This document shows positions 30,801-33,820 of a DNA stretch of 33,820 nt, one piece after another. This DNA is from a virus. Below the pieces are notes generated by a model. It saw nothing but the letters and a program-made list of their open reading frames with translations. It was not told the origin of the DNA and searched no databases. Position 1 is the stretch's first letter. Each line of letters begins with the position of its first letter. The translations under genes and the position numbers were made by a program. The stretch covers positions 1 through 33,820 of the IMG/VR virus record IMGVR_UViG_3300032397_000043; one strand, given 5' to 3'.

Positions 30801-30974
30801 TTACCAAACTTGACTGACTTTTCGAGGGCGAGGCGTGCGCACGGGCTGGGTCTGGGGCGCGTAAAAGAGCTGCACAAGGCGCACGGCCTGGCCGTGCTCA
30901 CGATAAGCGGCCTCGATCTCGCGCTTGGTCGTGTTACCGGTCTCAGTCAACACTCGAATAAGTTTTTGTTCCAT
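30801..30974 (-). CDS. Small HTH-like protein (unannotated)
   Basis: 57 residues from the ATG at 30974, with no obvious RBS. The first 34 residues read as a helix-turn-helix-like domain (LIRVLTETGNTTKREIEAAY, then REHGQAVRLVQLF), followed by a Pro/Arg-rich tail (APQTQPVRTPRPRKVSQVW). It could be a DNA-binding regulator or a packaging accessory; it lies next to the palindrome and the iteron region. Confidence is limited by size and missing RBS, but the codon pattern and composition look coding. Confidence 0.5.
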   Translation of the reverse strand: MEQKLIRVLTETGNTTKREIEAAYREHGQAVRLVQLFYAPQTQPVRTPRPRKVSQVW

Positions 30975-31051
30975 ACTAAGTTAATCGGGTGCTCACACGA
31001 AAACCTTTAGTAGTAAAATTTCTTTATTTTAGGAAAATTACAGTAGAAATA

Positions 31052-31113
31052 GGTTGCCTACCAAAAAACGTAACAATTTCAACCAAATAGGCAACTAGGC
31101 AACCTAGGCAACC
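31052..31113. repeat. Left iteron cluster
   Basis: One inverted copy GGTTGCCTA at 31052-31060, then TAGGCAAC at 31088-31095 (one base short) and TAGGCAACC at 31096-31104 and 31105-31113. The inverted and direct copies are separated by 27 bases. Confidence 0.85.
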
Positions 31114-31158
31114 AATTCCCTATTAAACCCTGTGAAATTTAAAATTTTGCCATGACCA

Positions 31159-31205
31159 GCTACGATACACATTAGATCACATTATACTACAATGTAAGTC
31201 GTAGC
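31159..31205. repeat. Long hairpin between iteron clusters
   Basis: 31159-31173 pairs with 31191-31205: GCTACGA with TCGTAGC perfectly, then ACATT with AATGT after one wobble and two mismatches; the loop is 17 bases. Neither strand has a following T-run, so a terminator is unlikely. Confidence 0.6.
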
Positions 31206-31249
31206 GGGTCGTTCGGAATTTCTCTGCTTAATACAAACTCTTGGGAAAA

Positions 31250-31331
31250 GGTCGCCTAGGTCGCCTAGGTCGCCTACTTGGTTGTAATTATTATGTTTTT
31301 TAGGTAGGCAACCTAGGCAACCTAGGCAACC
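31250..31331. repeat. Right iteron cluster (two opposed triplets)
   Basis: Three tandem GGTCGCCTA (31250-31276) face three tandem TAGGCAACC (31305-31331). The two arrays are complementary with one mismatch per unit, so they can also fold into a stem of about 28 bases. The unit change (GTCGC versus GTTGC) is fixed in all three copies of the first array. Confidence 0.85.
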
Positions 31332-31500
31332 TGTAATTTTCCTGAAATAAGGAATTTTATAGGTTCTAGTTTTCAAGGCGTCGGTTGTGCCACGAAATAG
31401 GAAAAACGTAGCATAACTTTTTGTGATGACTGTCCCTGAACTAAGACACTCTTGCCCTAGTAGCCGGTCGGCGCCTTTCCCGAAAGACCGCGTACGTTGT

Positions 31501-33582
31501 CTATAGCGGTTGCGTAGCTTTGGGGTTTTTATAGGCGCGAATTTGCGTGCCTGCTATGGATCGTTTACCGATTTTACGCCAATTCAGCGCCCGTAGTGCG
31601 GCCGATACGCGCATTTGCAGCCCGCGATCTTGCACAGGCATGCCTAAAAGATAGACAATTTGGCTAGGAGAGGCCCATTGCAAGACTCCGTCTACGATTT
31701 GGCTACTCTCTATGCCTGCTATTGCGTTGGGGGATACGGGCTGCGCTAGGCGCCTTGCGAGCATCTCTTCTATGGTATCCGACTCTCTATGATCTTCTTG
31801 GATTTCTCGCGCAATGACCTCTTCCTCGTCAGTTAGGTACCACATCTCCCCGCGGCGATAACGTGCTACGGCCTCGGACCACCATTGCGCCCGCACCTGT
31901 TCGCATTCCTCTATTACCTCGGCCGAGATCCGGGTATGGATTTCGATCGGCCAAAAGCGCCGCCCTCCCGTGGCGTCGTGTAAGAATTCCTGTTCGTTGC
32001 TAGATCCTGCGAACACGCATTTACGGGGGTGTTGTTCGTCGATGCGCGCGTAGGGAGCTCTGTACGAGTCGCTGCGTACGGTGATGTAGGCTTTGATGGC
32101 GCTGATTTCGCGCGCGCCAAACCACGACATGTCCGGATCTTCGACGATAACCGGCCCTTGCAGCGCGATCAGTGAATCTTTATCCCCGCTTTTAGGTAAG
32201 CCTTCACGGTGGTAGATCGGGTCCGGAACGATCGCACTTAAAAATTTACTTTTACGCAAACCTTGGTCACCGATCAACACCAGCATGTAGTCGGCCTGGC
32301 AGCCAGGCTCGTAGGTGCGGGCTACTGCGGATATTAGCCATTTACGAAAAAACACCCTATTTAGGGGAGTTTCGTTGGCACCGCACAGATCGATCATTAC
32401 TCGATCTAGCCTCTCAACGCCGTCCCATACTAGGGCGCTTAACCAACGCTCGAACGAGTCGAAGCTGTTTTTAGCACCTTGAGCCGCGACCTCGTGATAA
32501 ACTTGATCTGGCGACGCTGCGATTTGCGGTGCGAGCCTTGAGAGCCAATCTACCACGTCGTTATTGTCGTGTTCATGCCACGTGCGCGGGTAGGTCGGGT
32601 CTTCTTCGCGTTCCCATGGGGGCGGCGCATTGAGTTTTATTTCGCGGCGGCGCTCATCTAGCGCAAATAGATTTTGCGTTTCGGGGTGGTGGCGGATCGC
32701 TGCTTGAACGTTGGCGTAGCACGTTTTTACGCCGGTGCCCGTTTCGTTCCATATTAGGTATCGATGCCAATCTTGTTCTTGATGCAGCGGATTTTCTTGG
32801 CCTTGCTCTAGCGCTCGATCCACGGTGCGCTCAGCTTCGGTGCTAGGTAGAATCGAATCGGCCTCGACACAAGCTTTGAGCAAGGCCTTCCGGCAACGCT
32901 CAAGGCCGAGGATATGCGCGCGGCGGCCAATTGCCCATGCTTCCTTATTCAATGTGGCGTTGCGCTCGCCCAACTCCGCTTTTTTGATGCGTTTACAGGC
33001 CAATTCTAGGCGTTTTTCGGCGCTTTCTTGGCGTTTAGAGTTTAGGTCGGTTTCGGGCTTAGTTTGGGTGGCGCGCCAGTCGAACGGTTTTCCATGTGCG
33101 GCGTGACCCGTGCTTGCTACGGGCGCGAACGGTTGATAGTAGAATCGTGACGGATTTCTACATTTGGCGTCGGGCGCGCCGGCAGGCTTCAACAGATCGG
33201 CTAGGTGTTGCCAAACCCTGGCCCAATCGTCGCGTGGTACCGGTTCGGATAGTTGGATAGCGACGCGCAGCTTTAGTTTTTCCGGCGTACTAGAATAGGT
33301 ATCGGCACAACACCAAGCGTACCCTTGCAGTATTTCCCCTAGTTTTATAGGGTCTGGATTTTCATCGAAATCGAAGACCGCGATCGTTATCGCTTCGACG
33401 CTCTGGTCGTTACGTTCCGGTTTCGTGAACGTGGCCGGTATCCAACCAGGGAGTTGATCCTTTAATAGAGGAGTGGCCTGAACGTGCGTAAACCACGCTG
33501 CGAACTCGGACCAGCTCGGAAAGTGGGCCGAGGTGGGGTTTTTATCTTTTTGATTAGTGACGAGGGTGATATTTATGGGCAA
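31501..33582 (-). CDS. Primase-polymerase / VapE-type SF3-like helicase
   Basis: 693 residues from a TTG at 33582, four bases after AGGAGG; the frame is open to 33663 but has no RBS there. The N-terminal primase-polymerase region has AVFDFDE (Asp71, Asp73, catalytic metal ligands), STPEKLKLRVAIQL at about 98-111 and NPSRFYYQP at about 143-151. The C-terminal virulence-associated E domain has FERWLSALVWDGVERLD, a P-loop GDQGLRKSK near residues 437-445, and RYRRGEMWYLTDEEE near the end. It should open the origin, unwind DNA and prime synthesis. It lies next to the iteron region. Confidence 0.9.
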   Translation of the reverse strand: MPINITLVTNQKDKNPTSAHFPSWSEFAAWFTHVQATPLLKDQLPGWIPATFTKPERNDQSVEAITIAVFDFDENPDPIKLGEILQGYAWCCADTYSSTPEKLKLRVAIQLSEPVPRDDWARVWQHLADLLKPAGAPDAKCRNPSRFYYQPFAPVASTGHAAHGKPFDWRATQTKPETDLNSKRQESAEKRLELACKRIKKAELGERNATLNKEAWAIGRRAHILGLERCRKALLKACVEADSILPSTEAERTVDRALEQGQENPLHQEQDWHRYLIWNETGTGVKTCYANVQAAIRHHPETQNLFALDERRREIKLNAPPPWEREEDPTYPRTWHEHDNNDVVDWLSRLAPQIAASPDQVYHEVAAQGAKNSFDSFERWLSALVWDGVERLDRVMIDLCGANETPLNRVFFRKWLISAVARTYEPGCQADYMLVLIGDQGLRKSKFLSAIVPDPIYHREGLPKSGDKDSLIALQGPVIVEDPDMSWFGAREISAIKAYITVRSDSYRAPYARIDEQHPRKCVFAGSSNEQEFLHDATGGRRFWPIEIHTRISAEVIEECEQVRAQWWSEAVARYRRGEMWYLTDEEEVIAREIQEDHRESDTIEEMLARRLAQPVSPNAIAGIESSQIVDGVLQWASPSQIVYLLGMPVQDRGLQMRVSAALRALNWRKIGKRSIAGTQIRAYKNPKATQPL

Positions 33583-33602
33583 AAATCCTCCTGCGCAGAT
33601 TA

Positions 33603-33631
33603 AAAATAGCACTAATAATTTTTTTAGCAAA
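33603..33631 (-). promoter_or_regulatory. Promoter candidate for the replication gene
   Basis: Minus strand TTTGCT (33631-33626), 17 bases, TGC-TATTTT (-10 at 33608-33603). It shares the GTGC just before the -10 with the packaging promoter. The predicted start is about 14 bases before the TTG codon and just upstream of the AGGAGG. Confidence 0.45.
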
Positions 33632-33682
33632 TAAAACTTGCACTGGGTATTTAATAGGTACATGTTTAGGAGAGGAGGATTT

Positions 33683-33820
33683 ATGAAACTACTAGAATTA
33701 TATATTAGGCAGATTAGTCGTTGTGGAAGTAGCGCCGGGGAGTTTTTGTGTTTAGTGAGGGCGAATCTCCGGGGGGCGAAGCGCCGGGGGGCGAATCTCC
33801 GGGGGGCGGATATCCGCGGT
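33683..33820 (+). CDS. Pentapeptide-repeat protein, 3' end beyond window
   Basis: The first 46 codons of an open frame, ATG after GAGGAGG. After a helical start (KLLELYIRQISRCG) the sequence turns into the A(N/D)LxG pentapeptide repeat: RANLRG, AKRRG, ANLRG, ADIRG. The DNA shows 15-bp tandem units (33761-33820). Pentapeptide proteins form right-handed beta-helices; some mimic DNA and protect or inhibit gyrase. It diverges from the primase gene and continues past the window, so full length and function are unknown. Confidence 0.75.
   Translation, partial: MKLLELYIRQISRCGSSAGEFLCLVRANLRGAKRRGANLRGADIRG

Larger units (their letters stand above)
31031..31343. repeat. Perfect 13-bp inverted repeat enclosing the iterons
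   Basis: AGGAAAATTACAG at 31031-31043 is the exact complement of CTGTAATTTTCCT at 31331-31343. Similarity continues outwards with mismatches for about 20 bases (CCTAAAATAAAG versus CCTGAAATAAGG when read in the same direction). The repeat encloses all ten iterons. Confidence 0.85.
30975..31500. other. Gene-free region, probable replication origin
   Basis: 526 bases without a convincing gene. It contains ten copies of a 9-bp sequence (TAGGCAACC or its complement, with a TAGGCGACC variant) in two clusters, a perfect 13-bp inverted repeat that encloses both, an AT-rich stretch at 31131-31148 and a 15-bp hairpin between the clusters. Direct and inverted iterons, an AT-rich element and an adjacent primase/helicase gene are what phage and plasmid origins look like. 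Origin function is inferred. Confidence 0.65.

Noticed and set aside
30810-31010. Plus-strand open frame opposite the 57-residue gene
   Set aside because: It is the shadow of the minus-strand frame, with no RBS and no recognisable pattern.
31052-31331. Possible CRISPR-like array
   Set aside because: Units are 9 bp, mostly tandem, in both orientations, with no regular spacers and no cas genes.
31182-31376. Minus-strand open frame with GCLGCLGCL and GDLGDLGDL repeats
   Set aside because: The peptide repeats only reflect the 9-bp iterons read in frame. There is no RBS, the start is TTG, and the composition is not protein-like.
31462-31495. Terminator hairpin after the primase gene (CGGTC...GACCG)
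   Set aside because: A GC stem exists, but no T-run follows it on the minus strand, so I do not call a terminator.

Overview
The window is most of the genome of a tailed phage (or a prophage-like element) with a contractile-tailed, Mu-like virion. Genes about 2.2-31 kb run on the minus strand in the order of the Mu morphogenetic module: candidate small terminase, large terminase, portal (gp29), gpF, protease I with nested scaffold Z, capsid gpT, gp35, gp36, gpG, gp37, tail sheath L, tube M, gp41 with a frameshift extension, tape measure gp42, gp43/N, gp44, gp45 spike, gp46, gp47, gp48, then receptor-binding fibres. I see no MuA/MuB-like transposase, integrase, rRNA, tRNA or CRISPR array. The host is not identifiable. 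Lipoproteins with lipoboxes, an L,D-transpeptidase and spanin-like genes suggest a Gram-negative cell. The palindrome CGATCG is strikingly common and CTAG is not avoided, which argues against an enterobacterial host.

Layout. (1) 73-2248, plus strand: a tight operon of small accessory genes: a DUF5664-type and a MazG-type nucleotide pyrophosphohydrolase, a secreted zinc-metalloprotease-like lipoprotein, small unknowns, a Cys-rich protein and a minimal L,D-transpeptidase. (2) 2231-4996, minus strand: a lysis/accessory block with an amidase endolysin, a secreted TPR-like protein, a caspase-family protease, a lipoprotein, a membrane-anchored coiled coil (possible spanin) and a 53-residue zinc-finger protein. 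(3) 4989-9530: three or four fibre/adhesin genes, one with a 53-triplet collagen-like stretch and one that reads as a seven-bladed beta-propeller. (4) 9518-30756: tail, head and packaging genes, with several small genes set into the overlaps, including a two-helix holin-like protein. (5) 30975-31500: a gene-free region with ten 9-bp iterons, a perfect 13-bp flanking inverted repeat and a long hairpin. I read it as the replication origin. (6) 31501-33582: a primase-polymerase/VapE-type helicase. (7) From 33683, plus strand: the start of a pentapeptide-repeat protein, cut by the window edge.

How it fits together. The replication module (PrimPol-helicase plus iteron region) suggests episomal replication in place of Mu-style transposition. 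Promoter-like sequences lie before the primase gene, before the small terminase gene (overlapped by a palindrome) and before the protease/scaffold/capsid genes, where the -10 box sits six bases from the ATG and predicts a leaderless message. The least familiar part is the caspase / TPR / lipoprotein set placed between the tail fibres and the endolysin. A phage that carries a metacaspase-like enzyme with intact His/Cys dyad in its lysis region is the best candidate here for an undescribed system.
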